NCBI RefSeq assembly: GCF_009834915.1
Contig: NZ_WVHS01000004.1
Location: 1-64,000 of the forward strand
Direction: 5' to 3'
DNA from: Hufsiella ginkgonis
GTDB taxonomy: Bacteria; Bacteroidota; Bacteroidia; Sphingobacteriales; Sphingobacteriaceae
DNA: 64,000 nt
This document shows positions 41,906-51,635 of this stretch, piece by piece (position 1 is the first letter of the stretch; every line of letters starts with the position of its first letter). Made by a program: the position numbers and the translations under genes. The notes beneath the pieces are model-generated. The model saw only the letters and a program-made list of their open reading frames with translations, was not told the origin of the DNA and did no database searches.

Positions 41906-44900
41906 ATGGCTTTAAAGGATCACTATATCATTGCAATCGGGGCTTCCGCAGGCGGGCTGGAGGCTATCCACGAGTTCTTTGATCATATGCCGCAGAACGA
42001 GCACCTTTCGTTCGTGATTATTCAGCACCTATCGCCTGATTATAAAAGCTTACTGGTTGAGCTGGTCTCCAAACACACCCACATGAAGGTGTACGAGGCC
42101 GGCAATGAAATGGTGATCCAGAAAGAATGCATCTACGTGATCCCCAACAACAAAACCATGACGGTACGTAACGGGTCGCTGCAGCTTTCGGAAAAGAAAG
42201 ACAGTAAGTCGCCCAATACCGCCATCGACCTGTTTTTAAACACCCTGGCCGAAGACCGTAAGGACAAGGCGATCGCCATCATCCTCTCGGGAACCGGCAC
42301 TGACGGCACGCGCGGCATTAAGACGATTAAAGAGTGCGAAGGCCTTGTCGTTGTGCAGGACCCCGCTACCGCGAAATTCGACGGCATGCCCCAAAGCGCC
42401 ATCGCTTCCGGCTATGCCGACCTGATCCTCTCCCCGGAGATGATGCCCGAGGAGATCTACAACTACATTAAGGAAACGCCGGTCCATGTGCTCAATGAGG
42501 GCAAGATCGACGAAGATCTGCTGGAAGAGGTGTTCAGGCTGGTATATAACTCGAGTAATTTCGATTTCCAGTTTTACAAAACACCCACCATCATCCGGCG
42601 TATCGGGCGTCGAATGTCGCAGCTGGGTGTTGGGAACCTGGATGGATACGTGCGGTACCTGGGGCAAAACCCACAGGAAGCGCGCCTGCTGAGCAAAGAC
42701 TTCCTGATCAACGTCACACAGTTCTTCCGCGACCGGGTGGCATTTGAGCTGTTGTCGGAGAAAGTGCTTCCCCGCATCCTGGAACACAAGGGACCGCACG
42801 ACCCGTTAAAGGTGTGGATCTGCGCATGCAGTACGGGGGAGGAAGCGTATTCGATGGCCATCCAGATCGACCGGTACCTGGAGCTTACCGGTACAGTGGC
42901 CGACGTAAAGATCTTCGCCACCGACATCGACAGCGCCAACATCGAATATGCTTCGAAAAACGCTTATCCCCTGGCTATTGCGAAGGACATACCACCGGAG
43001 ATCCTCGCCAGGTATTTCATCAGAGAGGGCAAAACCTATTCGCTGATCCCGCATATCCGTAAACAAGTGGTTTTCGCCAGGCATAACGTGATTAAGGACC
43101 CGCCTTTCATAAAAAATGACCTGGTAAGCTGTCGCAACATGCTGATCTACATGAACAGCATCCTGCAGCATAAGGTGCTTTCAACCTTTCACTTCGCGCT
43201 CAAAGACCACGGGTTCCTGTTCCTCGGACCGAGCGAAACAGCCGGCTATATTAAGCAGGGCATCGAGGAGATCGACTCCAAATGGAAAATCTACCGCAAA
43301 ACAGGGGCGATTAAGAACGACCACGAAGTATACAGGAACGTTGACGGCCTGAGAACCGGCGCAGAAAAAAGAACGCCCCCCGCTGCAAAAGAAGGCATTG
43401 CGGCTAAAACGGAGCCCGGTGTAAACGAATTTGTGAAGACGCTGACCGAAGACCTCGGTTACGTGAGCTTTTATATTGATGAGAACTACGAGATCCGGGA
43501 AACCATCGGCGATTTTAACCGCTTTCTTTCGCTTCCCGATAAGAAGCTGAACCTGAACATCCTGAAGATGGTTGCACCCGAATTGTCGGCTGCCTTAACA
43601 CCCGCCATCCGCAAATCCCGGAAGGAAGGAAAAAAGATCCTGCTTAAGAATGTGCGCGTAAAGCAGCGTAATAAGGATATTTTCCTGCAGGTGATCGTAA
43701 AGCAGGTACAGCTTAACAACATTCTAACCACCCTGATCGTGGTGGGTGAAAACGGGCTGATCGCCGGAGGAACGGAACCGGAGGCCCCGGCGATGCGGGA
43801 CCAGGAGCATACCAGTTACGTGTTTGAGCTGGAGTCGGAGCTGACGGAAACACGCCGCAACCTGCAGCTGGCCATCGAAGGCCTGGAAACGACGAACGAG
43901 GAGCTGCAGTCAAGTAACGAGGAACTGCTGTCGGCCAACGAGGAGCTGCAAAGCTCTAACGAGGAGCTGCAGTCGCTGAACGAAGAGCTGCACACGCTCA
44001 ATACCGAGCACCAGCTGAAGATCAAGGAACTGATCGACCTGAACGACGACCTGAACAATTACTTCAGGAGCACGGGCATCGGGCAGGTTTTCCTGGACCC
44101 CAACATGCGGATCAGGAAGTTTAACCCTGCCGCTGCCAGCCTTATCAACCTGATAGACACCGATATCGGCCGGCCGCTTAACCATATTTCGAATAACCTG
44201 CAGTACGAACCGCTGTTCAATGATGCCCGCCAGGTGATCGATACCGGTAAATTGGCCGAAAAAGAGTTGGTGCTTACCGATGGCAACACCGTGATCATGC
44301 GCATAATGCCCTACCTGCGCAAGGACAAAAAGACCGACGGCGCGGTGATCACTTTCGTGGACGTTACCGAAATACATGAGCTGAACAACATCGTAAAGGG
44401 CGTATTCAATGCCAGCCTGAGCGCGATCATGGCGCTGAACGCCGTACACGATGAACAAAACAAGATCGTCGACTTCGCCTGGGTGAGCCTCAATTACGCC
44501 GCCGAAAACCTGCTGGGCAACGGGAATGATTACCTGGCCGGCAAATCACTAAAAAAGCATGCTGCCGATTTCGTGAAACCCTGGGTCTTCGAAAAACTGG
44601 TGAAGGTAGTAGAGTCCGGGAAGCCGCTGCAAACTGAACTTCAGGTCCTATATGAAGAAACGGAACGATGGTTCGAGGTGACGGCCGTAAAAATGAAAGA
44701 GGGGCTGGTGACAACCTTTACCGAGATCACCGCCAGGAAGCTCTCTGACCAGAAGTTAAAAAAGAACTATAATGAACTGATAACCGCGCGCGAAAGCCTC
44801 AAAAAGCTGAACGCGGCACTGGAAGACAAAGTAAAAGAACGCACCCGCGAACTCTCGGAGAACGAAGAGCGGTTCAGGCTCGTATCGCAGGCCACCAATG

Positions 44901-45997
44901 ACACGATCTGGGACTGGGACATCGTGATGAACAAAACCTGGTGGAGCCACAATTTCCAATCGGCGTTTGGCTACCCGGGTAACGAGACCAGCCGCAGCTT
45001 CTGGCTGAGCAAAGTGCATCCCGACGACCGCGGAAAGGTAAGCGGCAGCCTGAACGACGCCATAAACAAAAACGAAAAGCAATGGCATGCTGCGTACCGT
45101 TTCTTAAAAGCGGACGGAAAATACGCCAGCGTGCTCGATCGTGCATTTATTTTACACGACGAGTTCCACACGCCATACCGCATGCTCGGTTCTATGTTCG
45201 ACGTAACGCGCCTCAACGAGGCGGAGCAAAAGCTCCGCGAAAGCGAACTGCAAGCGACCAGGCTGCTGCTGGAGAAAAAGGACGAGTTTATGAGCATTGC
45301 CAGTCATGAGTTAAAAACGCCGATCACCAGTATGAAGGCCTCCCTCCAGATCGTGCAGCGCCTGGCTAAAAACGGGCAGGGCAACGAGAAGATCCAGCCT
45401 TTTATAGACAAAGCCAATATACAGGTAAGCAAACTCACCGGGCTGGTGGAAGATCTGCTGGATGTCACCAAGATCCAGGCAGGAAAGATGAAACTCGACA
45501 AATCACTGTTCAGGATCGGTGAAGCCATTCGCGACAGCATCGACCAGGTACAGTATGAATCGGCGGCGCACAAAGTGGAGGTTGAGGGCGATACCGACCT
45601 GGAAGTGTATGCCGATAAACACCGGCTGGAACAAGTGATCATTAATTTCCTCTCAAATGCCATCAAATACTCACCGGGAGCAGAAAAAGTAAAATTATCT
45701 GTTGGCTATCAAAACAATTCGCTCAAACTGGCTGTTACGGATTTTGGCATTGGCATCCCTGGGGATAAAATGGCCTACGTTTTCGACAGATTTTTCAGAG
45801 TACAGGAATCGTCTCAGAAATTTTCGGGTCTCGGGCTGGGGTTATATATCTCGTCAGGAATTATTGCCAGGCATGAGGGGGAAATAGGGGTTGATAGCCA
45901 GGAAGGAAAAGGCACAACATTTTGGTTCACTATTCCGTACAAAGCCGAAGCTGATAGCCAGGGGCCTTACCCGGAAGCCAATAGCCTTCAGCACTGA
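41906..45997 (+). CDS. CheB-CheR-PAS hybrid histidine kinase
   Basis: The product is 1363 residues. Order: CheB methylesterase (1-190; IGASAGGLEAI with Ser15, QHLSPD, SGTGTDGTRG), CheR methyltransferase (205-470; CSTGEEAYSMAI SAM motif), a linker, a heptad coiled coil of EELQSSNEELLSANEEL-type repeats (about 650-710), two or three PAS domains (about 715-1110), HisKA with His1134 (SIASHELKTPITS) and a HATPase with IINFLSNAIKYS and SGLGLGLYIS. Such fusions occur in many bacteria; the methyl-transfer substrate is not known since no chemoreceptor is nearby. It lacks a receiver domain. Position directly after the output-less phytochrome suggests it relays light signals. Confidence 0.93.
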   Translation: MALKDHYIIAIGASAGGLEAIHEFFDHMPQNEHLSFVIIQHLSPDYKSLLVELVSKHTHMKVYEAGNEMVIQKECIYVIPNNKTMTVRNGSLQLSEKKDSKSPNTAIDLFLNTLAEDRKDKAIAIILSGTGTDGTRGIKTIKECEGLVVVQDPATAKFDGMPQSAIASGYADLILSPEMMPEEIYNYIKETPVHVLNEGKIDEDLLEEVFRLVYNSSNFDFQFYKTPTIIRRIGRRMSQLGVGNLDGYVRYLGQNPQEARLLSKDFLINVTQFFRDRVAFELLSEKVLPRILEHKGPHDPLKVWICACSTGEEAYSMAIQIDRYLELTGTVADVKIFATDIDSANIEYASKNAYPLAIAKDIPPEILARYFIREGKTYSLIPHIRKQVVFARHNVIKDPPFIKNDLVSCRNMLIYMNSILQHKVLSTFHFALKDHGFLFLGPSETAGYIKQGIEEIDSKWKIYRKTGAIKNDHEVYRNVDGLRTGAEKRTPPAAKEGIAAKTEPGVNEFVKTLTEDLGYVSFYIDENYEIRETIGDFNRFLSLPDKKLNLNILKMVAPELSAALTPAIRKSRKEGKKILLKNVRVKQRNKDIFLQVIVKQVQLNNILTTLIVVGENGLIAGGTEPEAPAMRDQEHTSYVFELESELTETRRNLQLAIEGLETTNEELQSSNEELLSANEELQSSNEELQSLNEELHTLNTEHQLKIKELIDLNDDLNNYFRSTGIGQVFLDPNMRIRKFNPAAASLINLIDTDIGRPLNHISNNLQYEPLFNDARQVIDTGKLAEKELVLTDGNTVIMRIMPYLRKDKKTDGAVITFVDVTEIHELNNIVKGVFNASLSAIMALNAVHDEQNKIVDFAWVSLNYAAENLLGNGNDYLAGKSLKKHAADFVKPWVFEKLVKVVESGKPLQTELQVLYEETERWFEVTAVKMKEGLVTTFTEITARKLSDQKLKKNYNELITARESLKKLNAALEDKVKERTRELSENEERFRLVSQATNDTIWDWDIVMNKTWWSHNFQSAFGYPGNETSRSFWLSKVHPDDRGKVSGSLNDAINKNEKQWHAAYRFLKADGKYASVLDRAFILHDEFHTPYRMLGSMFDVTRLNEAEQKLRESELQATRLLLEKKDEFMSIASHELKTPITSMKASLQIVQRLAKNGQGNEKIQPFIDKANIQVSKLTGLVEDLLDVTKIQAGKMKLDKSLFRIGEAIRDSIDQVQYESAAHKVEVEGDTDLEVYADKHRLEQVIINFLSNAIKYSPGAEKVKLSVGYQNNSLKLAVTDFGIGIPGDKMAYVFDRFFRVQESSQKFSGLGLGLYISSGIIARHEGEIGVDSQEGKGTTFWFTIPYKAEADSQGPYPEANSLQH

Positions 45998-46070
45998 GCT
46001 ATCAGCTAGCACTCGCATTTAAATTAACACGATCTTGTACGCTTTAAGGATTGACCATCCAGTTAACCAC

Positions 46071-46439
46071 ATGGGAAAACGCATACTCATTTTTGATGAC
46101 GACATTGACATTCTTTCAATATGCAGTTACATTTTAGAAGAACAGGGATGGGAAGTGCATACTTCCACTAACTGCAATAACATCGTAGACAAAGTGAGCG
46201 GCGTAGGTCCGGATGTGATCCTGATGGATAACTGGATTCCCGATTCCGGCGGCATTGTGGCAACCCAAACCATTAAAAAGCAGCCGGACCTGAAAAATAT
46301 CCCGGTGATCTATTTCTCAGCCAATAACGACATACAAACGCTGGCTACGCAGGCAGGAGCAGACACTTTCCTTTCCAAGCCGTTCGACATCGATGAACTG
46401 GAAAACGTGATCAACAGGGTACGCTTAACCGGCTCTTAG
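46071..46439 (+). CDS. Single-domain response regulator
   Basis: A 122-residue stand-alone receiver, started at ATG 46071 (MGKRILIFDDDID); an in-frame start at 46035 lacks family sequence. The acidic pocket is FDDD, the phospho-acceptor Asp is about residue 49 (VILMDNWIPD), Ser is in YFSANND and Lys is in LSKPFD. There is no output domain. It probably accepts phosphate from the kinase encoded just upstream, like the small receivers paired with phytochromes elsewhere. Confidence 0.92.
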   Translation: MGKRILIFDDDIDILSICSYILEEQGWEVHTSTNCNNIVDKVSGVGPDVILMDNWIPDSGGIVATQTIKKQPDLKNIPVIYFSANNDIQTLATQAGADTFLSKPFDIDELENVINRVRLTGS

Positions 46440-46446
46440 CAGGCTG

Positions 46447-47586
46447 CTAGATCAGCGCCTGCGAACGCTGAACCACTTCCTGGTAATATTCCTCGTATTT
46501 GGGAAGAATCGTGCTGAGTTCAAACTCCCTGGCACGGGCGAGGGCGTTCTCTTTAAAGCCTGCTAAACGGGCATCGTCTTCAAGGATGAATATGGCGTTT
46601 TTCGCCATGTCGCCGACATCGCCGATACCGCTCATAAACCCGGTTACGCCGTTTACGTTCAATTCCGGCAGGCCGCCGGCATCAGTGGAGATCACCGGCA
46701 CCTGGCAGGCCATGGCTTCGAGTGCGGCAAGACCGAAACTCTCCGATTCCGAAGGCATCAGGAACAGGTCTGCAATGGATAGGATCTCTTCTACGGCGTC
46801 TTGTTTTCCAAGGAAGCGGACGTAATCGCTGATCCCCAGCTCACGGCTCAGCTGTTCGCAATTTACACGGTCCTGCCCGTCGCCTACCATCAGCAGCTTG
46901 GAAGGAACTTCTTCCGAGATCTTTTTAAAGATCCGGATCACGTCCGAAGCGCGTTTCACCTTGCGGAAGTTGGAGGTGTGCACCACGATGCGCTCATTAT
47001 TAGGCGCGATGGCCTTTTTAAAATGATCTTTTGACTTCAGGCTAAACCTGGAAAGATCGATAAAATTAGGGATCACCCGGATCTCGTTCTCGATATCGAA
47101 ATGCTCGAAAGTAGCCCGCTTCAGGTCCTCCGAAACAGCCGTCACCCCGTCAGACTGGTTAATGGAAAAGGTAACTACCGGCTTATAGGTCATGTCTTTT
47201 CCCACCAGGGTGATGTCTGTACCATGCAGCGTGGTGATAAAAGGGATCTGGATGCCATACGTGGCCAGGATCTGCTTGGCCATAAAAGCGGCAGAAGCGT
47301 GCGGAATGGCGTAATGTACGTGTAAGATATCCAGTTTCTCGAAACGTACCACATCTACCAGCTTACTGGCCAGCGCCAGCTCGTAAGGCGGAAAATCAAA
47401 TAATGGATACTTGGAGACCGAAACCTCGTGATAATACAGGTTTTCGGAAAAGAAATCGAGCCTTGCAGGCTGGCTGTACGTAATAAAGTGTACCTGGTGG
47501 CCTTTATCAGCCAATGCTTTACCCAGCTCAGTGGCTACCACTCCGCTCCCCCCGAAGGTAGGATAACATACAATTCCGATTTTCAT
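46447..47586 (-). CDS. bshA: N-acetyl-alpha-D-glucosaminyl L-malate synthase (bacillithiol synthesis)
   Basis: A 379-residue GT4 glycosyltransferase that joins GlcNAc from UDP-GlcNAc to malate, the first step of bacillithiol. The family start is MKIGIVCYPTFGGSGVVATELGKALA; the donor-site EX7E motif is in MPSESESFGLAALEAMAC (about 285-300), and HGTDITLVG is conserved. The length is usual. It is encoded alone, convergent with the receiver gene. Confidence 0.93.
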   Translation of the reverse strand: MKIGIVCYPTFGGSGVVATELGKALADKGHQVHFITYSQPARLDFFSENLYYHEVSVSKYPLFDFPPYELALASKLVDVVRFEKLDILHVHYAIPHASAAFMAKQILATYGIQIPFITTLHGTDITLVGKDMTYKPVVTFSINQSDGVTAVSEDLKRATFEHFDIENEIRVIPNFIDLSRFSLKSKDHFKKAIAPNNERIVVHTSNFRKVKRASDVIRIFKKISEEVPSKLLMVGDGQDRVNCEQLSRELGISDYVRFLGKQDAVEEILSIADLFLMPSESESFGLAALEAMACQVPVISTDAGGLPELNVNGVTGFMSGIGDVGDMAKNAIFILEDDARLAGFKENALARAREFELSTILPKYEEYYQEVVQRSQALI

Positions 47587-47669
47587 TGCTGCAAAGTAAA
47601 AGCAATTGCATGAATGAATTGTTTTCGGGAGGTAATATTTGAGACCGGGGAATGGGAAACACGGTCCTC

Positions 47670-49499
47670 CTATAACCCCTTCTTTATCGCCTCATACACC
47701 ACATCCTGGATCCTCGGCCGTATGCTCAGGTTCAGCAGCTTGTCGGTAACCTGCGGGTTCACCCGGTTCGAGAGGAAAATATAAACGAGGTTATACTGCG
47801 GGTCTATCCAAACACAGGTCCCGGTGTAACCGGTGTGCCCAAAGGTTTGGGGAGAAGCAAATTCTGAAGGATAATGCTTGGAAACCTCCGGGTCCCAGCG
47901 ATCGAAACCATAGCCGCGGCGGCTCACCCCGGATTGTTTCGCGGTGAAAAGGTCTACTGTTTCGGGTTTAAAATATTGGCGACCGCCATAGGTTCCTTTA
48001 TTGAGTACCATCTGGTACAAAATAGCCAGGTCGTTTGCACTGGCAAAAAGACCGGCATGACCGGAAACTCCGCCTACCATGGCCGCACCTTGGTCATGTA
48101 CATACCCCACGAGCAGCGTTTTGCGGAAATAGGTATCATCTTCCGTTGGCACGATGCGGTCGCGGTCGAAACGGTTACGCGGGTTAAAACCTGCCGTTTG
48201 CATGCCAAGCGGCGTGTAGAAGTTCTTCAGCACGTATTGATCGAGCGGCTCGTTGGTAATGCCCTCTACGATCTCTTTCATATAATACATGCTCAGGTCG
48301 CTGTAAACATATTTTCCGCGGGTCTCGAGCCTCGAATTCAGCATTTGGGGCCACATTACTTCTTTGTAATAGTTTTTGCGCATGAAGTAATTATCGGCGG
48401 CCTTGGTAGGAAACTCAGCGGAAGAATCGCGGCTAAAATCACCTGGCTTCAAATTCTGGTAAAACGGAATGAACGAAACGAAACCCGCCTGGTGAAGCAT
48501 CACTTCCTTCACTTGAATGTCCTGCCTGTTTGTACCGCGGGTGCGGGCGATGTACTTGCTGAGCGTGCTGTCGAGACTCAGCTGACCCGTTTCTACCAGG
48601 TGCATCACTTCCATGGTTGTGGCAGAGATCTTGGTAACGGACGCCAGGTCAAAAATATCGGTGATCTTTTCTGCGCGCGCCTTATCATACTGGTGGCTGC
48701 CATAGGCCTTGTTCAGGATCACTTTTCCATCCTTTACCACCATTACCACGGCGCCCGGCGCGGCATGCTCGCGAATGGCTTCTGCGGCTACCTGGTCGAT
48801 CTTGCCGAGGTTGGCGGCATTGATCCCCACTTCTTCCGGCACGGTATATTTAAGGCGGATTTTAGCGGTACTGAAGCCCGCTCCCTCGCGGAATTTCTGA
48901 CCGAACGCCTGCTTAAGCACGTTGGTTACCGCTACGCCGCCGAAAACGGCCTGGGCGGTACAAGAAGCCGCTTCCGGGGTAAATTGCGGCGACCAGATCA
49001 CCGGCGAGCTCAGGGTTTCCAACGCGGTGAGCCCTTTACCATTACCGAACAACACGATCAACAGCTTCTTTTTCTTCTCCGTCTCGCGGATAAAGTTCAC
49101 TACGCGCTGGTCGGTAAGTGCTGCATCAGGAACCTGGATCACCAGCGTATTGTAGTATTTGGTATCGTCGACCAGCGGATCTAATGAACCCGCGGCAAGG
49201 TAGGAACTTGCGGAAAAACCGTCAACCCGGGCATATTTATTCAACAGGCTGTCGAAAACCGCATGGTAAGCAAACCCCAGGTCGAGAGATGCAATTTTGA
49301 GATCTTCGATCGCGGTAAGCGGCAGGAACCGGCTTTCGTTATTTAAAACAACGGCATCCTGTTCGGCCTGTTTTACGTTCTCCAGCCACTTCTGGTTGGC
49401 TTTATGATCCTGGCCGTTGGCGCAGGAGGTGAGAGAAAAGATACCTATTATTACCAGGAGGAACTTGCCGGCATTATTTCCCGTAGACTTTTTCACCAT
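47670..49499 (-). CDS. Lipoprotein serine hydrolase (beta-lactamase family) with a GH3 C-terminal-like domain
   Basis: The product is 609 residues. The signal and lipobox are IIGIFSLTSCANG. Residues about 35-215 resemble the C-terminal alpha/beta domain of GH3 glycosidases (LVIQVPDAALTDQRVVNFI, LLIVLFGNGKGL). The rest is a class-C-type serine hydrolase with SVTK (Ser nucleophile and Lys, about residue 285) and YSDLSMYYM for the Tyr-x-Ser/Asn box. Bacteroidota often carry a longer GH3-serine hydrolase fusion; here the GH3 catalytic N-domain is missing. It probably acts on cell-wall peptides or esters. It overlaps the upstream amidohydrolase gene by 26 bases. Confidence 0.82.
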   Translation of the reverse strand: MVKKSTGNNAGKFLLVIIGIFSLTSCANGQDHKANQKWLENVKQAEQDAVVLNNESRFLPLTAIEDLKIASLDLGFAYHAVFDSLLNKYARVDGFSASSYLAAGSLDPLVDDTKYYNTLVIQVPDAALTDQRVVNFIRETEKKKKLLIVLFGNGKGLTALETLSSPVIWSPQFTPEAASCTAQAVFGGVAVTNVLKQAFGQKFREGAGFSTAKIRLKYTVPEEVGINAANLGKIDQVAAEAIREHAAPGAVVMVVKDGKVILNKAYGSHQYDKARAEKITDIFDLASVTKISATTMEVMHLVETGQLSLDSTLSKYIARTRGTNRQDIQVKEVMLHQAGFVSFIPFYQNLKPGDFSRDSSAEFPTKAADNYFMRKNYYKEVMWPQMLNSRLETRGKYVYSDLSMYYMKEIVEGITNEPLDQYVLKNFYTPLGMQTAGFNPRNRFDRDRIVPTEDDTYFRKTLLVGYVHDQGAAMVGGVSGHAGLFASANDLAILYQMVLNKGTYGGRQYFKPETVDLFTAKQSGVSRRGYGFDRWDPEVSKHYPSEFASPQTFGHTGYTGTCVWIDPQYNLVYIFLSNRVNPQVTDKLLNLSIRPRIQDVVYEAIKKGL

Positions 49500-51105
49500 T
49501 AATGTACGTTTTTAATACTTTAGTATTCAATAATTTAGATGACGGAACTTTCATAAGGTCCTGGTCCAGCACCACGAAATCGGCAAACTTACCTGCTTCC
49601 AGGCTTCCTTTCTCCTTCTCCTCGAAGCTCCCTTTAGCGGCCCAGATCGTCATGCCCAGGAGCGCTTCTTTGCGGGTCAGCGCGTTTTCGGGCTGGAAGC
49701 CCCCGGCGGGATAGCCTTTGGCGTCCTTACGTACCACTGCAGCATAGAACGTTAATAGCGGGTCGATATTTTCCACCGGGAAGTCTGTGCCCAGCACCAG
49801 CCAGCCGTTTTCCTTCAGCAATTGCTTATAGGCGTAAGCACCTTTCAGCCGGGCGTTGCCCAGGCGGTCGCCGGCCCAGTACATATCAGAGGTGGCATGT
49901 GTGGGCTGCACCGATGGGACCACCGAGTTTTCGCCAAAAAGCCTTAAATCGGCCGGGTTCAGCACCTGTGCGTGCTCTATCCGCCAGCGGCGATCGTTTT
50001 TACCCTTCAATACTTTTGCGTAAATGTTCAGGACTTCGCGGTTGGCGGAGTCGCCGATGGCATGGGTACACATCTGGAAGCCTTTGTCGGCTATCTTCTG
50101 CGCCACGTCGGCAAAATGTTCTTTGGTATTGAGCAGGAAGCCATATTTACCGGGCCGGTCGGCATAAGGCTCCAGCAAGCACGCGCCACGTGAGCCAAGT
50201 GCACCATCGGCGTATACCTTAAAGGAACGTACATTCAACCGGTCGCTTTTAAAGGCCCCGTTCTTAAACAAGTAGTCGAAGTTCTTCTGATCGTCGGAAA
50301 GCATCACGTACATCCTCATTTTAAGCTTATTGCTTTGCTGCAGTGCATCGATCACGCTGATCATGGGATAATCAAGACCGCAATCCACCACGCTGGTCAA
50401 TCCCACGGCGAAACAATTGCGCTGGGCGTCAAGCAGCGATTCGTTCATCTGGCCGATAGAAGCCGCAGGGATCTTATGGCTCACCAGGTCTACCGCGTTA
50501 TCTACCAGCAACCCGGTTAGTTTTGTGCCTTTTACAGCGATCTCGCCACCGCTTACTTTTGTGGCGACGGTCACCTTCGCGCTATCTAATGCGAGCTGGT
50601 TTACGATAGCGGCGTGCCCGTCGATCCGGGAAAGCAGTACGGGCCTGCCTGGAAAGAGTTTATTCAGTTCCGTATTATCGGGAAATTCCTTATTGGTCCA
50701 GTCGTTCTGGTCCCACCCGCGACCCAGGATCCAGCCTTCATTATTGATAGCTGCGAACGCCTTTACACGGTCCACGATCTCCTGCCAGCTTTTGGTACCC
50801 ACCAGGTCTACCGTCTGGAGCCCTTCGCCATATCGGAAAAAGTGCGAATGACCGTCGATAAACCCCGGGTAGATAAATTTCCCGGCGGCGTCCATTTGCT
50901 GTTTGGTCTCGAAGGCGCTGAGCACTTCGTCATCGGTACCGGTCATCACGATCTTACCTTCGTGTATCGCCATCGCTTCAGCAGTAGAAAAAAGACTGTC
51001 GGCCGTATAAATGTGTGCATTAAAAACGATGAGGTCCGCATCACTTTTTTTTCTGCAGGAGCAGAACAGGATGGCAGCGAGTAAAACCGGGAACAATTTC
51101 TTCAT
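49474..51105 (-). CDS. YtcJ-type amidohydrolase, lipoprotein
   Basis: A 543-residue metal-dependent amidohydrolase. It has the signal and lipobox LLAAILFCSC. Metal-ligand motifs are GFIDGHSHF (about 80), then RRWRIEHAQ and LVLGTDFPVENIDPL near the C-terminus. It belongs to the large YtcJ/amidohydrolase-3 group, substrate unknown, probably in the periplasm. It forms a two-gene operon with the serine hydrolase (26-base overlap), which suggests joint turnover of an amide- or ester-linked compound. Confidence 0.88.
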   Translation of the reverse strand: MKKLFPVLLAAILFCSCRKKSDADLIVFNAHIYTADSLFSTAEAMAIHEGKIVMTGTDDEVLSAFETKQQMDAAGKFIYPGFIDGHSHFFRYGEGLQTVDLVGTKSWQEIVDRVKAFAAINNEGWILGRGWDQNDWTNKEFPDNTELNKLFPGRPVLLSRIDGHAAIVNQLALDSAKVTVATKVSGGEIAVKGTKLTGLLVDNAVDLVSHKIPAASIGQMNESLLDAQRNCFAVGLTSVVDCGLDYPMISVIDALQQSNKLKMRMYVMLSDDQKNFDYLFKNGAFKSDRLNVRSFKVYADGALGSRGACLLEPYADRPGKYGFLLNTKEHFADVAQKIADKGFQMCTHAIGDSANREVLNIYAKVLKGKNDRRWRIEHAQVLNPADLRLFGENSVVPSVQPTHATSDMYWAGDRLGNARLKGAYAYKQLLKENGWLVLGTDFPVENIDPLLTFYAAVVRKDAKGYPAGGFQPENALTRKEALLGMTIWAAKGSFEEKEKGSLEAGKFADFVVLDQDLMKVPSSKLLNTKVLKTYINGEKVYGK

Positions 51106-51192
51106 TTCAAAGGGAGGCTATGGCTGATAAAGATAAAAAGCTTTTAATGATATAAGCGAAAACGGGCGATATTGTTGCCAAGGCATAAAAAA

Positions 51193-51213
51193 ACCCGGGA
51201 TGGCGTCCCGGGT
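51193..51213. terminator. Bidirectional intrinsic terminator
   Basis: An 8-bp stem, ACCCGGGA with TCCCGGGT, and loop TGGCG, with A-runs on the left and T-runs on the right. No annotated gene ends here on either strand, so it probably terminates the orphan transcript proposed at 51193-51430. Confidence 0.75.
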
Positions 51214-51430
51214 CTTTTTTGGTTAGTTTGATTAATCCCATCTAGCAGCAACTGCAATCTTCATTTTTTTTCGGGGCGAAAAGAGGTTATCCCCGTATGT
51301 ACCCTGCACTACTTTGCCCCGTGAAACACGGTCTTCGGCTTTTTGTGCTCACACCAAAAGAAGGCTTCATGGTGTGATCTTTTAATTAGTTAGTGTAAAA
51401 GTTTTATGAAGATATAAGCCTTAATCATTA
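51193..51430 (-). ncRNA. Candidate small RNA or leader transcript upstream of the amidohydrolase operon
   Basis: On the minus strand this 240-base stretch has several hairpins, including CACACCATGAAG...TGGTGTG, CCGTG...CACGG and a long CGGGGC...GCCCCG helix, and ends at a strong intrinsic terminator. Two tiny frames exist (27 and 10 codons; the latter reads MKIAVAARWD) but nothing resembling a protein family. AT-rich DNA to its right (51430-51600) could hold a promoter. It may be a small RNA or an attenuator of the amidohydrolase operon. Not recognised as any known RNA class. Confidence 0.4.
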
Positions 51431-51620
51431 TCTCCAAATCGGTATAACGAAATATATTAAGCCTTGATTTCTTTGAATTTAACAAAACAAACCGCTCATT
51501 GAATTTTTTCAACAAAAAATGCCGGCAACGATTATACTTTTTAAAAATTGCAACCAATCTTTAAAAAATTTACAAAAATTTAGCAAACGTAAAAAAACGG
51601 GTTTAAGGTCAAAAATTAGC

Positions 51621-51628
51621 TAATTTTG
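51621..51628 (+). promoter_or_regulatory. Possible -7 promoter element TAATTTTG for mutL
   Basis: It matches TAnnTTTG and ends 7 bases before the mutL ATG, so the transcript would be leaderless or nearly so. The -33 region is only weakly matched (TTTA near 51602). Confidence 0.4.
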
Positions 51629-51635
51629 CCTGAAT

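Noticed and set aside
43850-44010. Tandem DNA repeat resembling a CRISPR or minisatellite
   Set aside because: The repetition encodes the EELQSSNEEL-type coiled coil of the kinase; units are too short and diverged for CRISPR.
44059-44458. Minus-strand ORFs within the CheB-CheR kinase
   Set aside because: Shadows of the kinase; the repetitive Ser/Leu strings come from the coiled-coil codons read in reverse.
47874-49184. 436-codon plus-strand ORF
   Set aside because: Long only because it is antisense to the serine hydrolase gene in GC-rich DNA; its product is His/Val-rich with no domain.
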